DNA of 64,000 nt from Campylobacter armoricus. Lineage in GTDB: Bacteria > Campylobacterota > Campylobacteria > Campylobacterales > Campylobacteraceae. Numbering within the stretch: position 1 is the first letter of the stretch; each line of letters opens with the position of its first letter. The DNA lies in the NCBI RefSeq assembly GCF_013372105.1, contig NZ_CP053825.1, forward strand, positions 496,001 through 560,000, read 5' to 3'. Below are positions 21,972-33,846 of the stretch, piece after piece. The notes beneath the pieces were generated by a model. It saw only the letters and a program-made list of their open reading frames with translations, did not search any database and was not told the DNA's origin. Both the position numbers and the translations under genes were made by a program.

Positions 21972-22994
21972 ATGATTTTCATAGATGCATGTTTTAAAAA
22001 GCAAACTTCATATACTCCAGTTTGGATGATGCGTCAAGCTGGAAGATATTTACCTGAATATATGGAAGTTAGAGCAAGTGCTGGAGATTTTTTATCGCTT
22101 TGTAAAGATTATAAAAAAGCAAGCGAAGTAACTTTGCAGCCTATAGATATTTTAGGTGTTGATGCTGCTATTATATTTTCAGATATTTTAGTCGTTCCTT
22201 TGGAGATGGGGATGGACTTGAAATTCGAAAAGGGTGAAGGACCTATATTTACAAACCCTATTAACACAAAAAAGGACTTAGAAAAGTTAGATATACAAAA
22301 GGCTGTAAAAAATCTTTCTTATGTGTATGATGCATTATCACTTACTAGAGATAAGCTTGCAAAAGATAAAGCATTGATTGGCTTTTGTGGAAGTCCATGG
22401 ACAATTGCAACTTATATGATAGAAGGTGGTGGTAGTAAAAATTATGCAAAATGCAAAAAATTAGTTTATCAAAATCCTGAATTTTTACATCAAATTTTAA
22501 GTAAATTAACACAGGTATTGAAATTATATTTAGAAGAGCAAATTAAAGCAGGTGCTAATGCCATACAAATTTTTGATAGCTGGGCTAGTGCTTTGGAAAA
22601 AGAGGCTTTTTTTGAATTTTCTTTTAATTATATGCTTGAAATTGCTAATTTTATTAAAGAAAAATATTCTCATATTCCTGTGATTTTATTCCCTAAAGGC
22701 ATAAGTGCTTTTTTAGATCAAATTAGTGGAAAATTTGATGTTTTTGGGGTTGATTGGAGTACGCCTTTGGATTTAGCAAAAGAAAAATTGGGTCATAAAT
22801 ATACTTTGCAAGGTAATATGGAGCCGTGTAGATTATATGATAAAAATTCAATTGAAAATGGTGTAAAAAATATATTAAAAATTATGAAAGATACTCCACA
22901 TATTTTCAATTTAGGTCATGGTATTTTGCCTGATATTCCTGTAGAAAATGCAAAATACTTCATTAAGTTAGTTCAAGAGCAATCTAAAAGATGA
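21972..22994 (+). CDS. hemE: Uroporphyrinogen decarboxylase
   Basis: Fifth-stage haem biosynthesis enzyme that removes four carboxylates from uroporphyrinogen III to give coproporphyrinogen. I start at ATG 21972 (340 aa) after AAAGGAAAGAA. The longer frame beginning at 21921 overlaps the previous gene. The signatures [17 protein letters not shown] (about 13-29), FSDILVVP with its catalytic Asp, [17 protein letters not shown] and the C-terminal NLGHGILPD are all present. Its stop overlaps the radical SAM start by four bases. This hemE-radical SAM pair is also found in C. jejuni (Cj1243-Cj1244). Confidence 0.96.
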   Translation: MIFIDACFKKQTSYTPVWMMRQAGRYLPEYMEVRASAGDFLSLCKDYKKASEVTLQPIDILGVDAAIIFSDILVVPLEMGMDLKFEKGEGPIFTNPINTKKDLEKLDIQKAVKNLSYVYDALSLTRDKLAKDKALIGFCGSPWTIATYMIEGGGSKNYAKCKKLVYQNPEFLHQILSKLTQVLKLYLEEQIKAGANAIQIFDSWASALEKEAFFEFSFNYMLEIANFIKEKYSHIPVILFPKGISAFLDQISGKFDVFGVDWSTPLDLAKEKLGHKYTLQGNMEPCRLYDKNSIENGVKNILKIMKDTPHIFNLGHGILPDIPVENAKYFIKLVQEQSKR

Positions 22995-23899
22995 ACAAAA
23001 TTGTTTTTGGTCCTATAAATTCAAGGAGATTTGGACTTTCTGTTGGTATTGATTTAAGTCCTAGCCAAAAACAATGTAATTTTGACTGCGTATATTGTGA
23101 ATTAAAAGCAGCAAAACCTGTAAAAAAATCTTTGATATATCCTAGTATTGTAGAAGTTATAGAAGAGGTTAAAAAATTTATACATACAAAAGTTGAATTT
23201 GATTTTTTAACATTAACTGCTAATGGTGAACCTAGTTTATATCCTTATTTGAAAGAATTAGTCCAAGAACTTAATAAAATCAAAAAAGAAAAAAAGCTTT
23301 TAATATTAAGTAATGGTAGTGCTGTGTTAAATTCTGAAAGTTTTGATGCACTACTTGATATAGATGTGGTTAAATTTAGTCTTGATAGTGCAATCGAAAA
23401 GACATTTTATCGTATTGATAGAGCTTTAAAAGATATTAAAATAAACAATATGATTGAAAAAATGATACTCTTTAGTCAAAAATTTAAAGGTGATTTGATA
23501 ATTGAAGTTTTGATTGTGAAAGGTTTAAATGATACTCAAGAAGAAATACTTGCTTTAAATGATGTTTTGGGAAAAATAAAACCATTGAGAGTTGATTTTG
23601 GTACAATAGATAGACCTCCTGCTTATCCTGTAAAAGGTGTATCTTTATCAAAGCTTCAAGAATTAAGTACTTATATCAATAGCGTTCCTATTGTAATAGC
23701 AAAGCATAATTATACAAATAAAAAAATGGATTTTACAACAAAAGAGCTTTTAAAAATATTACAACTAAGAGCTCAAAGTGAATTTGATATTAATAACAAT
23801 TTTACACAGACAAGCAAAGATAATCTTCAATATTTATTAAAAGAAAATAAAATAATAGTAGAAAATCTTGCTGGAGTGAAATTTTATAAAAAAGTATAA
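22991..23899 (+). CDS. Radical SAM protein (Cj1244-like)
   Basis: 302 aa. The N-terminal [15 protein letters not shown] gives the CxxxCxxC [4Fe-4S]/SAM motif (about residues 28-35). [15 protein letters not shown] is the 'GE' SAM-binding motif. It starts with [20 protein letters not shown], the conserved head of a family often called wybutosine-like radical SAM. The exact substrate is not known to me. It is translationally coupled to hemE by an ATGA overlap. Confidence 0.82.
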   Translation: MNKIVFGPINSRRFGLSVGIDLSPSQKQCNFDCVYCELKAAKPVKKSLIYPSIVEVIEEVKKFIHTKVEFDFLTLTANGEPSLYPYLKELVQELNKIKKEKKLLILSNGSAVLNSESFDALLDIDVVKFSLDSAIEKTFYRIDRALKDIKINNMIEKMILFSQKFKGDLIIEVLIVKGLNDTQEEILALNDVLGKIKPLRVDFGTIDRPPAYPVKGVSLSKLQELSTYINSVPIVIAKHNYTNKKMDFTTKELLKILQLRAQSEFDINNNFTQTSKDNLQYLLKENKIIVENLAGVKFYKKV

Positions 23900-23915
23900 T
23901 TTTTTCATAAATTAC

Positions 23916-23944
23916 TTGACAAATATTTTATTTTCTTATATAAT
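23916..23944 (+). promoter_or_regulatory. Sigma-70 promoter of tRNA-Asn
   Basis: TTGACA (23916-23921), a 17-base spacer, then TATAAT (23939-23944). This is a full consensus promoter ending 22 bases before the mature tRNA. Confidence 0.85.
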
Positions 23945-23966
23945 ACCAATTCTTGTTTGTTGATAT

Positions 23967-24041
23967 TCCGGATTAGCTCAGCGGTAGAGTAGTCGGCTGT
24001 TAACCGATTGGTCGTAGGTTCGAATCCTACATCCGGAGCCA
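23967..24041 (+). tRNA. tRNA-Asn (anticodon GTT)
   Basis: A 75-base cloverleaf starts TCCGGATTAGCTCAG. It has anticodon GTT in CTGTTAACC, a GGTTCGAAT T-loop and an encoded CCA, with its own strong promoter upstream. Confidence 0.97.
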
Positions 24042-24107
24042 CTTTCTTTCAAATAAAAATCAGTATTTTTTTTAATGTAAAACTTGTTTTAATATTAAAA
24101 ATTTTTA

Positions 24108-24136
24108 TTAGTATTTTCCAAACAAGAAAATACTAA
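24108..24136 (-). terminator. Terminator of the der-pflB operon
   Basis: TTAGTATTTTC pairs with GAAAATACTAA across a 7-base loop and overlaps the pflB stop. On the - strand the stem is followed by AATAAAAATTTTT. Confidence 0.75.
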
Positions 24137-26544
24137 TTTTTAACATCAAAAGTGAAAAATTTGCTTTTAAAATTGTTTCCTACTTTTTCATATTGAAATA
24201 TAGCAGGTTCTAAATTTTGCACTTCATGGTATAGCAATCCTAAAGCCAGCCTAGCTTCCAAAGTTTCTTCATTTTCTAATCTTGCAAGCTCAAGTAAGGC
24301 TATAGCTGAATTTGGATTGTTTGAACCTATAGCAGCAACTGCGGCTAAAAATAATGTTTGTGCATCTTTGATTTTGTAATCATCTATTAATATATTGTAA
24401 AGTGTATAGGCTTCTTGGTATTCTTTTGCAAAAATATCAACATAGGCAAGAGCAAAGACTAATCCTATAGAATTTTTATTGCTTGTTGAAAGCCTTTTTT
24501 TAATATCATTTCTAACATGATTAAGCAAGCCTGTAATTTGCATAAGTGTAATATAACTATCTTTAACTATACCAGCTCCACCAAATAAGGAATCATAATT
24601 AAGTTTGGTGTTTAAAAAATATATTTGTGCTTGTTTGGCATAGGATTTAACATCTAAATTCATATTTTTAGAATTAAAATACAAAATATTGCTGATAATA
24701 TCAGTTTTTAATAATTCTTTTAATTCTTTAATCTTTTGGTTTCTAAGTTCATCTAGATTGTTTCCATTTGCTGCAATAATGACAAACATTAATTCTAGTG
24801 GAGAGTTGTGATTAGTGTTTGGTAGATTATCCAAATAAGGAATTGTGGCTATAAAATCATTTTTTGTTAAATATAATAAATATTTGTAAATATTATGATT
24901 TTGATCAATGGTGCCATCTGCTTGAAGATTTTCTAAGAGTTCATTTGCTAGTTTTGTATAATCTTTTTTAGCTAAGTCCATGCAAAATATTGCAAAAATT
25001 CCTGCTATATAATTTTTAGGATTTAAATGATAAGCTGTTGAAAAATATTTATAAGCATTATTGTAATCTTGTAATTGTGCATAGGTTAGGGCGAGGTTGT
25101 AGTGGATGACATCATGTGCATGGTATATTTCGCTTAAATTTTTAAATTCTTGATTTGCTTCTCTTAAATGAAAATTGAAAGCTAAATTGATAGCATGTGA
25201 TAATTTTACATTCACACCGGATAAGGCTTTGCTTTTAACTAATAGTTCATTTTCGTATTCATAGCCTTGTATAAAATTTCCCAAATCAGCTTTAGTGATA
25301 AGTTCCATACTTTGTCTAACATCAAATACACGATATGGTGAAAAATAAAATAATAAATCATAAATTTGTTGTTTTCCAGTAATTAGTCTTTTAGCAAAAT
25401 TTTGTTGAGCTATATCAATACTTGAAATATCTTTTTTTAATATGGTTTTTATTCCATAGTATTTTGAACCTATATCTTTGTCTTTTACAAATAAAGTTTT
25501 TAAAATTTGTGCCCCATTATCATATTGATTTGTTTTTAGTTCAACCAAGGCTAAAGCTATTTTGCTCCTTTGTGTTTGAGAATCTATTTTAGAAGCTTTT
25601 TCAAGATACTCTTTAGCTTTTGGATAGTCTCCTAATTTAGCATATAATAAACCTAATGGTAAGCTAGCCTCGTATTCTTCTTGTTTTAACAAGAAATCAA
25701 CTGCTTTTTTTTCAGAATTTAGTAAAGCATAAATTTTTGCCCCAAGGTAATAAGACTCTCCTTGGTAGTTTTCGATATTATTTGTTCGTATAAGCATTTG
25801 TAAAGCTTCTGGATAAAATCCTTGATAATAATTGATTAAACCTAGATAATAATCATATAAAGAAGACTTAGAGTCTTGTGGTAAATACACTTTAGCTAAT
25901 TCAAGGTAGTAATCAAATTTATTTTTATCTCCAAGATTAAAATAACATACCGCTAAATTGATAGCAGCTGCTACTTTGTGTTCTCCCAGCTCTAATGATT
26001 GCTTAAAATTTTCTATAGCACTAGCATAATCTTTTTTTTTCATTTGTGCCACGCCAAGGTTATAACTTGATAAAGATTGATTAAAAATATTAATATTATT
26101 ATAAAGTTTTAGGGCGCTTTCTATATCGCCTTTTTCATATAATAAATTTGCTTTTTGTACAACTAGGTCAAGTGCTGAATGTTTTACTTGTGTAATACTA
26201 ACACTTGTGTTATCATCTAAAGATGGGTTGTTGTTTGTAGTTATAGAATTATCTTTTTTAAACACTATAAGCAAAATAAGCACTATAAGTAGTATTAAAG
26301 CAAGACCCCCAAGAATAGATATTATAATAATAAATTTTTTATCAAATAATTTTTTTTTGTCTTCTTGTGAAGCTTGTTGAGATTCTTCTTCTACTCTTTG
26401 AAAAGTGCTTTCTTCTTCTAGTTCTGGGGGTATGATTCCAGGAGGTATAAATTGTTCTTCAACTCCTGGATTTTCATCAAAATTTGAAAAATTTTTATTT
26501 TCTTCTTGGTTATCTTGTTCTTTAAGTGTAACTTCTTCAGCCAT
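24133..26544 (-). CDS. pflB: PflB flagellar motor scaffold protein (TPR, Cj0390-like)
   Basis: 803 aa. An acidic N-terminal cytoplasmic segment (about 1-62) and a single membrane span at about 71-94 (FIIIISILGG...VLILLIVF) precede a long periplasmic array of tetratricopeptide-type helical repeats (for example YASAIENFKQSLELGEHKVAAA). In C. jejuni the gene after serS is pflB, a paralysed-flagella protein that forms part of the periplasmic motor disks and recruits stators. The position and architecture match. It lies 8 bases downstream of serS, at the end of the operon. Confidence 0.85.
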   Translation of the reverse strand: MAEEVTLKEQDNQEENKNFSNFDENPGVEEQFIPPGIIPPELEEESTFQRVEEESQQASQEDKKKLFDKKFIIIISILGGLALILLIVLILLIVFKKDNSITTNNNPSLDDNTSVSITQVKHSALDLVVQKANLLYEKGDIESALKLYNNINIFNQSLSSYNLGVAQMKKKDYASAIENFKQSLELGEHKVAAAINLAVCYFNLGDKNKFDYYLELAKVYLPQDSKSSLYDYYLGLINYYQGFYPEALQMLIRTNNIENYQGESYYLGAKIYALLNSEKKAVDFLLKQEEYEASLPLGLLYAKLGDYPKAKEYLEKASKIDSQTQRSKIALALVELKTNQYDNGAQILKTLFVKDKDIGSKYYGIKTILKKDISSIDIAQQNFAKRLITGKQQIYDLLFYFSPYRVFDVRQSMELITKADLGNFIQGYEYENELLVKSKALSGVNVKLSHAINLAFNFHLREANQEFKNLSEIYHAHDVIHYNLALTYAQLQDYNNAYKYFSTAYHLNPKNYIAGIFAIFCMDLAKKDYTKLANELLENLQADGTIDQNHNIYKYLLYLTKNDFIATIPYLDNLPNTNHNSPLELMFVIIAANGNNLDELRNQKIKELKELLKTDIISNILYFNSKNMNLDVKSYAKQAQIYFLNTKLNYDSLFGGAGIVKDSYITLMQITGLLNHVRNDIKKRLSTSNKNSIGLVFALAYVDIFAKEYQEAYTLYNILIDDYKIKDAQTLFLAAVAAIGSNNPNSAIALLELARLENEETLEARLALGLLYHEVQNLEPAIFQYEKVGNNFKSKFFTFDVKN

Positions 26545-26552
26545 GTTTTCTC

Positions 26553-27788
26553 TTAAAAGTATTTTCTTAGTACATCAGGAATTCTTATGTTTCCATCTTT
26601 TTCTTGATAATTTTCCATAATAGCTACTAAAGTTCTGCCAACTGCTAATGAAGATCCATTTAGCGTATGAACTAATTCATTCTTACCTTTATCATTTTTA
26701 AAACGAATTTTTGCGCGTCTTGCTTGAAAATCTTTGCAATTTGATACGGAGCTAATTTCGCGATATTTATTTTGAGATGGAATCCAAACCTCCAAATCTA
26801 TTGTTTTTGCAGCAGAAAATCCTAAATCTCCAGTACAAAGCATTAAATGTCTATGGGCTAATCCCAAAGAACTTAATAAATCACTAGCGCAATTTAACAT
26901 TTCCTCAAACATTAATTCGCTTTGTTTGGGTTCGCATATACTGACAAGCTCTACTTTTTCAAACTGGTGTTGTCTTATAATTCCTCTAGTATCCCGACCA
27001 GCACTTCCTGCTTCTTGTCTAAAACAAGCACTATAACAAGTCATTTTTAAAGGCAATTCTTCTTGAGTTAAAATCTCATTAGAATAAAGGTTTGTAACAG
27101 GAATTTCAGAAGTTGAAATGAGATATAAATCTTCATTTTCTACTTTATACATATCATCTTTAAATTTAGGAAGTTGTCCTGTGCCATACATAGTTGCACT
27201 ATTTACCAAAAATGGCACATTCACTAGTTTAAAGCCTCTACTTCTATTAAAATCTATCATATAATTTACTAAAGCACGACTTAATAAGGCGCCATCGTCT
27301 TTAAGTACGCAGAAGCGACTTTGTGAGATTTTAACCCCTCTTGTAAAATCTAGCCAATTTAAATTCTCACCCAAATCATGATGTTCTTTGATCTCAAAAT
27401 CAAAACTAGGTGGAGTTAGAACTTTTTTTAATTCCACATTTTCATCTTCGTTCTCTCCAATAGGCACACAATCATCAGGTATATTTGGAATAGCGATTGC
27501 AATTTCTTCAAGTTTTTCTTCAAGATTGGTGACTATTTTTGATTGAGTATTGATTTTTTCTTTGTTTTGACTTAGCTGAATTTTCAAACTTTCTTTATCA
27601 TTGGCACTAGCAAGCTCTTTGCTAAATTTATTTTGGAAGGCTTGAAATTCTTCTAAAAGTGCTTTTTCTTTTTTTAAATTTACAAATAAATCACTAAGCT
27701 CTTTGAGTAAATTTTCATCAACTTTTTTAGTTTTTAATTTTTGTGTAATTTCATCAAAATTATTTTGTAAAAGTTTTAAATCTAACAT
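26553..27788 (-). CDS. serS: Seryl-tRNA synthetase
   Basis: Class II synthetase charging tRNA-Ser, 411 aa. The N-terminal about 110 residues form the long antiparallel coiled coil that grips the tRNA ([18 protein letters not shown]). Motif 2 is [20 protein letters not shown] and motif 3 is [29 protein letters not shown] precedes the start. It lies between trpS and pflB, as in C. jejuni. Confidence 0.97.
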   Translation of the reverse strand: MLDLKLLQNNFDEITQKLKTKKVDENLLKELSDLFVNLKKEKALLEEFQAFQNKFSKELASANDKESLKIQLSQNKEKINTQSKIVTNLEEKLEEIAIAIPNIPDDCVPIGENEDENVELKKVLTPPSFDFEIKEHHDLGENLNWLDFTRGVKISQSRFCVLKDDGALLSRALVNYMIDFNRSRGFKLVNVPFLVNSATMYGTGQLPKFKDDMYKVENEDLYLISTSEIPVTNLYSNEILTQEELPLKMTCYSACFRQEAGSAGRDTRGIIRQHQFEKVELVSICEPKQSELMFEEMLNCASDLLSSLGLAHRHLMLCTGDLGFSAAKTIDLEVWIPSQNKYREISSVSNCKDFQARRAKIRFKNDKGKNELVHTLNGSSLAVGRTLVAIMENYQEKDGNIRIPDVLRKYF

Positions 27789-27799
27789 TCTAACTCCTT

Positions 27800-28759
27800 T
27801 TATAATCCTATTTTAGCATAAATTTTTTCCATTGTTTCTCTGGCTTGTTTTTTTGCATTTTTTGCTCCATATTCTAATATTTCTTCAATTTTTGATGGAT
27901 TAGCTAATAATTTCTCATATTTATCTTTAGCTGGAGCAAAATATTCACCAATAACTTCATTTAAATACATTTTAAAATGTCCATAGCCTTCACTACCTTT
28001 TTTATAACGACTTTTTAAAGCCTCTTGTTCTTCTTTGTTTAAAAAAAGTTTTGCAATTTTAAATACATTACAATTTTGCCAATCTTTTGGATCTTCTAAG
28101 GCTGTGCTATCTGTAATGATGGAAGAAATTTGTTTTTTAATATTTTTTGGAGTATTGAAAATGTCTATAGTATTTTGATACGATTTACTCATTTTAGCTC
28201 CATCGGTACCAGGTACCACCGCAACTTCATCATTAACTTTAGCTTGAGGTAGGGTGAAAATTTCACCCCATTCATTATTTACTTTTAAGGCTATATCTCT
28301 TGCAATTTCAACATGCTGAATTTGATCTTTGCCTACAGGAACTACTTGAGCATTAAAAAGTAAGATATCCGCAGCCATTAAAACAGGATAAGAAAAAAGT
28401 CCATGATTGGCATTTAAACCTTTTGCTATTTTATCTTTATAGCTATGCGCTCTTTCTAAAAGTCCCATAGGTGTAAATTGAGAGAGAATCCAGTAAAGCT
28501 CCATCACTTCTTTCACATCACTTTGTAGCCAAAATACACTTTTTTGTGGATCAATTCCTAAGCTTAAAAAAGCTGCCGCAGCTTTAAGCGAATTTTGTCT
28601 GAGTTTTTCTCCATCAAAACTTGAAGTCATAGCATGATAATTTGCTATAAATAAATACATTTGATTTTCTTCTTGCATATTTAGCATTTGTTTTATAGAG
28701 CCAAAATAATTTCCTATATGTAAATCTCCACTTGGTTGCAATCCTGTAATAACTCTCAT
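27800..28759 (-). CDS. trpS: Tryptophanyl-tRNA synthetase
   Basis: Class I synthetase, 319 aa. The HIGH-like motif is [12 protein letters not shown] near residue 10-20 and the KMSKS loop is [12 protein letters not shown] (about 190-200). [12 protein letters not shown] at the start is diagnostic of bacterial TrpRS. The ATG overlaps the aroK stop by four bases. Confidence 0.97.
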   Translation of the reverse strand: MRVITGLQPSGDLHIGNYFGSIKQMLNMQEENQMYLFIANYHAMTSSFDGEKLRQNSLKAAAAFLSLGIDPQKSVFWLQSDVKEVMELYWILSQFTPMGLLERAHSYKDKIAKGLNANHGLFSYPVLMAADILLFNAQVVPVGKDQIQHVEIARDIALKVNNEWGEIFTLPQAKVNDEVAVVPGTDGAKMSKSYQNTIDIFNTPKNIKKQISSIITDSTALEDPKDWQNCNVFKIAKLFLNKEEQEALKSRYKKGSEGYGHFKMYLNEVIGEYFAPAKDKYEKLLANPSKIEEILEYGAKNAKKQARETMEKIYAKIGL

Positions 28760-29253
28760 TTTACCTCTTTTTTAATTTCTTTTATTATCTCTTGAATGCT
28801 TTTATTTTCAACATCAATAATTATATTTGCTTTTTTTTCATATTTTTGAATTCTTTGCTCAAATAACTTTTTAGCATTATTTATATTTGCTAATAAGGGT
28901 CTAGTAGATAATTCTTCTTTGTTTAGTCTTTGTAAGAGATAATCAAAACTGGCTTTTAAATACACGATAATACCAATATTTTTTAACTTTTTTTGCTCTA
29001 TAAAGCCACCGCCGCTTGCAATAGAGCAATTTTGTATATTAGTTAAAAATGAAATAAGCTTTTTTTCCTCATTACGAAATACTTTTTCTCCATATAATTT
29101 AAAAATTTCATTAATTTCAAGATTAAATTTTTCTTTAATTAGAGCATCTGTATCTAAAAAGATTTTATCATTTTTTTTTGCATAAGATCTTGCTATAGTA
29201 GTTTTACCACAGCCCATAAATCCAACAAAAAGGAGATTATCCTTCTTGTTCAT
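28756..29253 (-). CDS. aroK: Shikimate kinase
   Basis: Phosphorylates shikimate in the chorismate pathway. 165 aa. P-loop FMGCGKTT (about 13-20), substrate-binding DTDALI, the IASGGGF loop and the lid RPLL are visible. It overlaps the der end by 17 bases and the trpS start by four bases, so the three genes are tightly coupled. Confidence 0.95.
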   Translation of the reverse strand: MNKKDNLLFVGFMGCGKTTIARSYAKKNDKIFLDTDALIKEKFNLEINEIFKLYGEKVFRNEEKKLISFLTNIQNCSIASGGGFIEQKKLKNIGIIVYLKASFDYLLQRLNKEELSTRPLLANINNAKKLFEQRIQKYEKKANIIIDVENKSIQEIIKEIKKEVK

Positions 29254-30622
29254 CTTTACTACCTTTTTTTCTTGAAGCTAAAACCAAAGGTACACCTTCA
29301 AAATTAAAATGTTTTCTAATTTGATTTTGCAAATAACGCTTATAACTAAAGTGTAAGGCTTTTGGTCTATTCATAATCAAAGCTATTTTTGGCGGTGCTA
29401 AATCATATTGAACTGCATAATAAATTTTCACTAATTTACCATAATCATGTGGTAAAGGATGTGCTTTGGTGGCTTCTTCTACTAAAGTATTTAATTTTGC
29501 GGTTGAAATTTTTTGTGTGAAATTTGCAAAAACTTCTAAAATTTTATCCAAAAGTACATGTATTCTTTTACCGCTTAATGCACTAACACTTATTATAGGT
29601 GCATAAGCTAAGAATTTAAAACGATCTAGTTTTAATTCTTTTATAGTTTTATCAAAATCAAGTTCGCTTTTGTCCCATTTATTTAAAACGATAATTACAC
29701 CTAAATAATATTTAGCAGCAAGTCCTGCTATACGCTCATCTAATTCATTAAAACCTTCAGCTGCATCCAAAACTAAAAGTGCAATTTGGGCATTAGCTAG
29801 GGCATATTCAGTTCTATTTAGTGCGTAGCGCTCTAAACCTTGTATTTTACCGCGTTTTCTAATACCTGCAGTATCTACAAATTCGATGATTTTATCTTTG
29901 TGTATAATGCTTTCATTAACAGGATCAATCGTTGTTCCTGCTATATCGCTTACTACAGAGCGTTCTTCTTTGACTAAAGCATTTAAAAGACTTGATTTTC
30001 CTACATTTACTCTACCAATAATCCCTACTTTAATATGATTTTCATTGATGGCTTTTAATTTAAAATCCCCACTATTTTCATCAAAATTTTCCAAATAGCT
30101 TTCAAAATCTTCTTCCTCGTCCGCATTTAAAAAATTTTCATTTAAAAATTTACTAGCCCACATACAAAGCTCATCAATGCCTATATTATGTGTAACTGAA
30201 ATATTAAAAACTTCTTTTACGCCAAAATTCGAAAATTCCCAAGATCTTTCTTCATCTTTTTTATTGTCTATTTTATTAATTATCAAAGCTATAGGTTTGT
30301 TAAGTTTTTTCATTTCATAAAAAAAAGCTTTATCTTCATCATCTGGCAAAAATTTTCCATCTACCATATAAAAAATAATATCACTATTTTTAGCAGCCTT
30401 AAGTGAATTTGCTTTGACATTTTTAAAAAGTTCATTACTCTCATCAAGCCCACCACTATCTATCAATAAGGCTTTTTTACCATCAATTTCTACTTCTATT
30501 TTGTTAGTATCTCTTGTAGTTCCACTTATATCACTAGTTATAGCTATACGCTTTCTTGCAAGTCTATTAAAAAGACTTGATTTTCCAACATTTGGCTTTC
30601 CTATCAAAATAATACTTTGCAT
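29237..30622 (-). CDS. der: GTPase Der (EngA), ribosome assembly
   Basis: Double-GTPase needed for 50S maturation, 461 aa. Two G domains each have a P-loop ([14 protein letters not shown] near 8-21 and [14 protein letters not shown] near 202-215), a DTAG-type switch (first as DSGG) and an NKxD motif (NKID, NKWD). A C-terminal KH-like domain ends at [13 protein letters not shown]. It is the first gene of the der-aroK-trpS-serS-pflB run and is divergent from the EamA gene over about 100 bases. Confidence 0.97.
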   Translation of the reverse strand: MQSIILIGKPNVGKSSLFNRLARKRIAITSDISGTTRDTNKIEVEIDGKKALLIDSGGLDESNELFKNVKANSLKAAKNSDIIFYMVDGKFLPDDEDKAFFYEMKKLNKPIALIINKIDNKKDEERSWEFSNFGVKEVFNISVTHNIGIDELCMWASKFLNENFLNADEEEDFESYLENFDENSGDFKLKAINENHIKVGIIGRVNVGKSSLLNALVKEERSVVSDIAGTTIDPVNESIIHKDKIIEFVDTAGIRKRGKIQGLERYALNRTEYALANAQIALLVLDAAEGFNELDERIAGLAAKYYLGVIIVLNKWDKSELDFDKTIKELKLDRFKFLAYAPIISVSALSGKRIHVLLDKILEVFANFTQKISTAKLNTLVEEATKAHPLPHDYGKLVKIYYAVQYDLAPPKIALIMNRPKALHFSYKRYLQNQIRKHFNFEGVPLVLASRKKGSKDEQEG

Positions 30623-30723
30623 CTATACCCATTTTTCAAAATTTTTATTTGTGATTATATAAAAATTGCCTTAAAATTAAGCAAAAAAGACTAAAATAAC
30701 ATGAATTTTTATATGGAAAATAT

Positions 30724-31656
30724 ATGTTAAGAATAATTAAGAAGAATTTAGGTATATATTTTATGATTATTGCTTCGATAGAATTTGCACTTGTAGGTGC
30801 TTGTGCGAAAATTCTAAGCGAGGAAATTTCATCTATTGAAATTATGTTTTTTAGAAATATCATAGGCACTGCTTTTATGCTTTATGCTCTTTCAAAATTA
30901 AATTTTCACAAAAGCGGTGGGCATTTAGGTTTGCTTATATTTAGGGGTGTTATAGGGACAATTGCTTTATATCTTTTCTTTTATAATGTTGCTAATATTT
31001 CTTTAGGAGGTGCTTTTGCTTTTCAAAAAACTGCACCTATTTTTATAGCTTTGATTGCTTTTTTCTTTTTTAAAGAAAGTTTGGGTTTGAAGGCCTGTTT
31101 TGGTATTTTGGTCGCTTTTATAGGAGTGTTATTGATTTGTCAGCCTTTTGCAGATAGCACTATGCACTCAGGGTTTGATTTAAAAAATAGTATTTTAGGA
31201 ATTTTAAGTGGATTTTGTGCAGCATTGGCACTAACCAGCGTAAGAGAGCTTAGAAAATCATATCCTGCTCCTTTTATAGCTTTATCTTTTGTTTTAATTG
31301 GCACCCTTATGCCTTTAATATCTATGATTATAGGTTCTTTTTATGATATAAAAGAGCTTGACTTTTTAATCGCTCCTTTTATTATGCCTAGTTTTAGAGC
31401 TTGGATTTTTATTATTTTAATGGGAATTTTTGGTGCAATGTATCAAATTCATGTTACTAAAGCTTATGGGGTTGCGAAAAAAGCAGGTGTTGTGGCAGGG
31501 GTTAGCTATATAGATGTTGTTTTTACTTTATTTTTAGGTATATTATTAGGAGATGAATTTCCTAGTTTTATGGTTTTTATAGGAATTTTTAGCATTATTT
31601 TAGGAGGGATTGTTTTGGTTAGCAAGCAAGGTAAAGGGAAGAAAAATGAAAAATAA
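30724..31656 (+). CDS. EamA/DMT-family transporter (Cj0385c-like)
   Basis: 310 aa with about ten membrane segments in two homologous halves, each carrying the EamA pattern ([17 protein letters not shown] in the first, [20 protein letters not shown] in the second). The drug/metabolite transporter superfamily exports diverse small metabolites, and the substrate is unknown here. It lies between der (divergent) and an NCS2 permease whose start it overlaps by 11 bases. Confidence 0.85.
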   Translation: MLRIIKKNLGIYFMIIASIEFALVGACAKILSEEISSIEIMFFRNIIGTAFMLYALSKLNFHKSGGHLGLLIFRGVIGTIALYLFFYNVANISLGGAFAFQKTAPIFIALIAFFFFKESLGLKACFGILVAFIGVLLICQPFADSTMHSGFDLKNSILGILSGFCAALALTSVRELRKSYPAPFIALSFVLIGTLMPLISMIIGSFYDIKELDFLIAPFIMPSFRAWIFIILMGIFGAMYQIHVTKAYGVAKKAGVVAGVSYIDVVFTLFLGILLGDEFPSFMVFIGIFSIILGGIVLVSKQGKGKKNEK

Positions 31657-33007
31657 AATAGATTTAATATATGGCTTAGAAGATAGACCGCCTTTTTCTA
31701 GAGCATTTTTTGCCGCATTAGTGCATTTAATGGCTATGTTTGTAGCTGTGATAACACCTGCGTTGCTAATTTGTAAAGGTTTGGGTATAGATGATGGCAA
31801 CACAGCTAGAATTATTTGTATGTCGCTTTTTGCTTCAGGGGTTGCTTCGCTTTTGCAGATTAAAACTTGGGGACCTATAGGGAGTGGGCTTTTGTCCATT
31901 CAAGGAACTAGTTTTAACTTTGTTGCACCTATTATTTTAGGTGGACTTGTTTTAAAAAATAATGGCTTATCTCAAGAAGCTATGCTTGGAGCTATTTTTG
32001 GAACTTTAATGCTTTGTTCTACTACCGAAATGATTATCTCTCAAATTTTACCATTCATTAGAAGAGTAGTATCACCTTTGGTTTCTGGTATAGTAGTGAT
32101 GATTATAGGGCTTAGTTTGATTAATGTTGGTCTTGTAAGTGTTGGTGGCGGGTTTAGTGCTAAAGCAAGTGGTGAGTTTGGTTCTTTACAAAATTTATTA
32201 TTAGCAGGAGTTGTGATATTAAGTATTATTGTTTTAAATCGTTTTGATAATGCTTATATAAGAATTTCTTCTTTGTTTATAGCTATGATTATAGGGCTTT
32301 TAGTAGCTATGACTTTTGAAAATTTTAGCTTTAATTTTAATGAAAATTTGCCTTTAGTGTTTTTACCTGTTCCCTTGCATTATGGCTTGAGTATTGATTA
32401 TAATCTAATTTTGCCTTTGATTTTAGTTTTTATGGTAACTTCTTTAGAGACCATTGGCGATATCAGTGCTACCAGTGAAGTTTCAAATCAACCGGTTAAA
32501 GGTGAGCTTTATGCGAAAAGATTAAAAGGCGGGGTTTTGGCTAATGGTTTTAATTCTTTTGTTTCAGCCTTTTTTAACACTTTCCCAAATTCATGTTTTG
32601 GACAAAATAATGGTGTTATAGCATTAACAGGTGTTGCAAGTCGTTATGTAGGATTTATTGTGGCTTTTATGTTGATGATTTTGGGTTTGTTTCCTATTGT
32701 AGCAGATATTACTTTGCAAATTCCAGAGCCTATTTTAGGAGGAGCAACTTTAGTGATGTTTGGAACTATAGCAGCAACTGGAGTTAGGATTATCTCTAAA
32801 GAAAACTTAAATCGCCGTTCTATTATCATCATAGCTATGAGTTTAGGTATAGGACTTGGAGTTTCTAATAATCCTGATATTTTAGAATTTATGCCAATGT
32901 GGTTTAAAACTTTATTTTCTTCAGGGATTGCAGCAGGCGGGATTACAGCTATTATTTTAAATTTTGTTTTCCCCCTTGAAGAAAATGAAAAAAATAAAGT
33001 AAAATAA
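31646..33007 (+). CDS. NCS2-family xanthine/uracil permease
   Basis: Nucleobase:cation symporter of the inner membrane, 453 aa. I start at ATG 31646 ([17 protein letters not shown]) after GGGAAGAAAA. About 12-14 membrane segments are seen. NCS2 signatures are [10 protein letters not shown] in the region of TM3 and [18 protein letters not shown] (the Q-N-x-G-x4-T motif). The typical family head 'YGLEDRPPF' suggests the xanthine/purine side, though specificity cannot be fixed. It overlaps the EamA gene and precedes kdsA by 23 bases. Confidence 0.88.
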   Translation: MKNKIDLIYGLEDRPPFSRAFFAALVHLMAMFVAVITPALLICKGLGIDDGNTARIICMSLFASGVASLLQIKTWGPIGSGLLSIQGTSFNFVAPIILGGLVLKNNGLSQEAMLGAIFGTLMLCSTTEMIISQILPFIRRVVSPLVSGIVVMIIGLSLINVGLVSVGGGFSAKASGEFGSLQNLLLAGVVILSIIVLNRFDNAYIRISSLFIAMIIGLLVAMTFENFSFNFNENLPLVFLPVPLHYGLSIDYNLILPLILVFMVTSLETIGDISATSEVSNQPVKGELYAKRLKGGVLANGFNSFVSAFFNTFPNSCFGQNNGVIALTGVASRYVGFIVAFMLMILGLFPIVADITLQIPEPILGGATLVMFGTIAATGVRIISKENLNRRSIIIIAMSLGIGLGVSNNPDILEFMPMWFKTLFSSGIAAGGITAIILNFVFPLEENEKNKVK

Positions 33008-33030
33008 TAAAAAAATAAGGAAGAGATATA

Positions 33031-33834
33031 ATGAATAAAATGATATTAATTGCAGGTCCTTGTGTGATAGAAAATGAAGAACTTGTTTTTAAAGTCGCAC
33101 AAGAATTAGAATGTTTTTTAAAAGATGATAGGATTGATTTTTATTTTAAATCAAGTTTTGATAAAGCAAATAGAACTAGTATTAATAGCTTTAGAGGACC
33201 AGGTCTTGAAAAAGGTTTAGAAATTTTACAAAAAGTTAAAGATAAATTTGGCATGCAAATTCTTACTGATATCCATGAGAGTTCTCAGGCAAGTATAGCT
33301 GCTGAAGTTGTAGATGTTTTGCAAATTCCAGCGTTTTTATGTAGGCAAACTGATCTTTTAGTAGCTGCTGCTAAAACAAAAGCTAAAGTAAATGTTAAAA
33401 AAGGGCAATTTTTAAATCCTGATGATATTAAATACAGCGTGGCTAAAATTTTACAAACTAGAGGTGTTAATGAGGAAGGTTTTGAAGTAGCAAAAGAAAA
33501 TGGAGTTTTTGTGGCTGAGAGAGGTTCTAGTTTTGGTTATGGAAATTTGGTTGTAGATATGAGGAGTTTGGTTATCATGAGAAAATATGCACCGGTCATT
33601 TTTGATGCTACTCATAGTGTGCAAATGCCTGGTGCAAATGGTGGAAGTAGTGGGGGTAAAAGTGAATTTGTGGAACCTTTAGCAAGGGCTGCTGCTAGTG
33701 TAGGTGTAGATGGATTTTTCTTTGAAACACATATCAATCCTTGTAAGGCTTTATGTGATGGACCAAATATGCTTGATCTTTCAAGACTTAAAAGTTGTGT
33801 AAATACACTTTTAAAAATTCAAGAAATTATTTAG
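33031..33834 (+). CDS. kdsA: KDO-8-phosphate synthase
   Basis: Condenses phosphoenolpyruvate with arabinose-5-phosphate to give KDO-8-P for the lipooligosaccharide core. 267 aa. [13 protein letters not shown] opens the TIM barrel, [11 protein letters not shown] binds substrate, and [18 protein letters not shown] is the characteristic catalytic loop. A Cys and other metal ligands ([12 protein letters not shown]) suggest the metal-dependent class, but I did not verify this. It is the first of kdsA-ribH-nusB-pyrF, the same order as C. jejuni. Confidence 0.97.
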   Translation: MNKMILIAGPCVIENEELVFKVAQELECFLKDDRIDFYFKSSFDKANRTSINSFRGPGLEKGLEILQKVKDKFGMQILTDIHESSQASIAAEVVDVLQIPAFLCRQTDLLVAAAKTKAKVNVKKGQFLNPDDIKYSVAKILQTRGVNEEGFEVAKENGVFVAERGSSFGYGNLVVDMRSLVIMRKYAPVIFDATHSVQMPGANGGSSGGKSEFVEPLARAAASVGVDGFFFETHINPCKALCDGPNMLDLSRLKSCVNTLLKIQEII

Positions 33835-33846
33835 AAAAGGAAAAAT

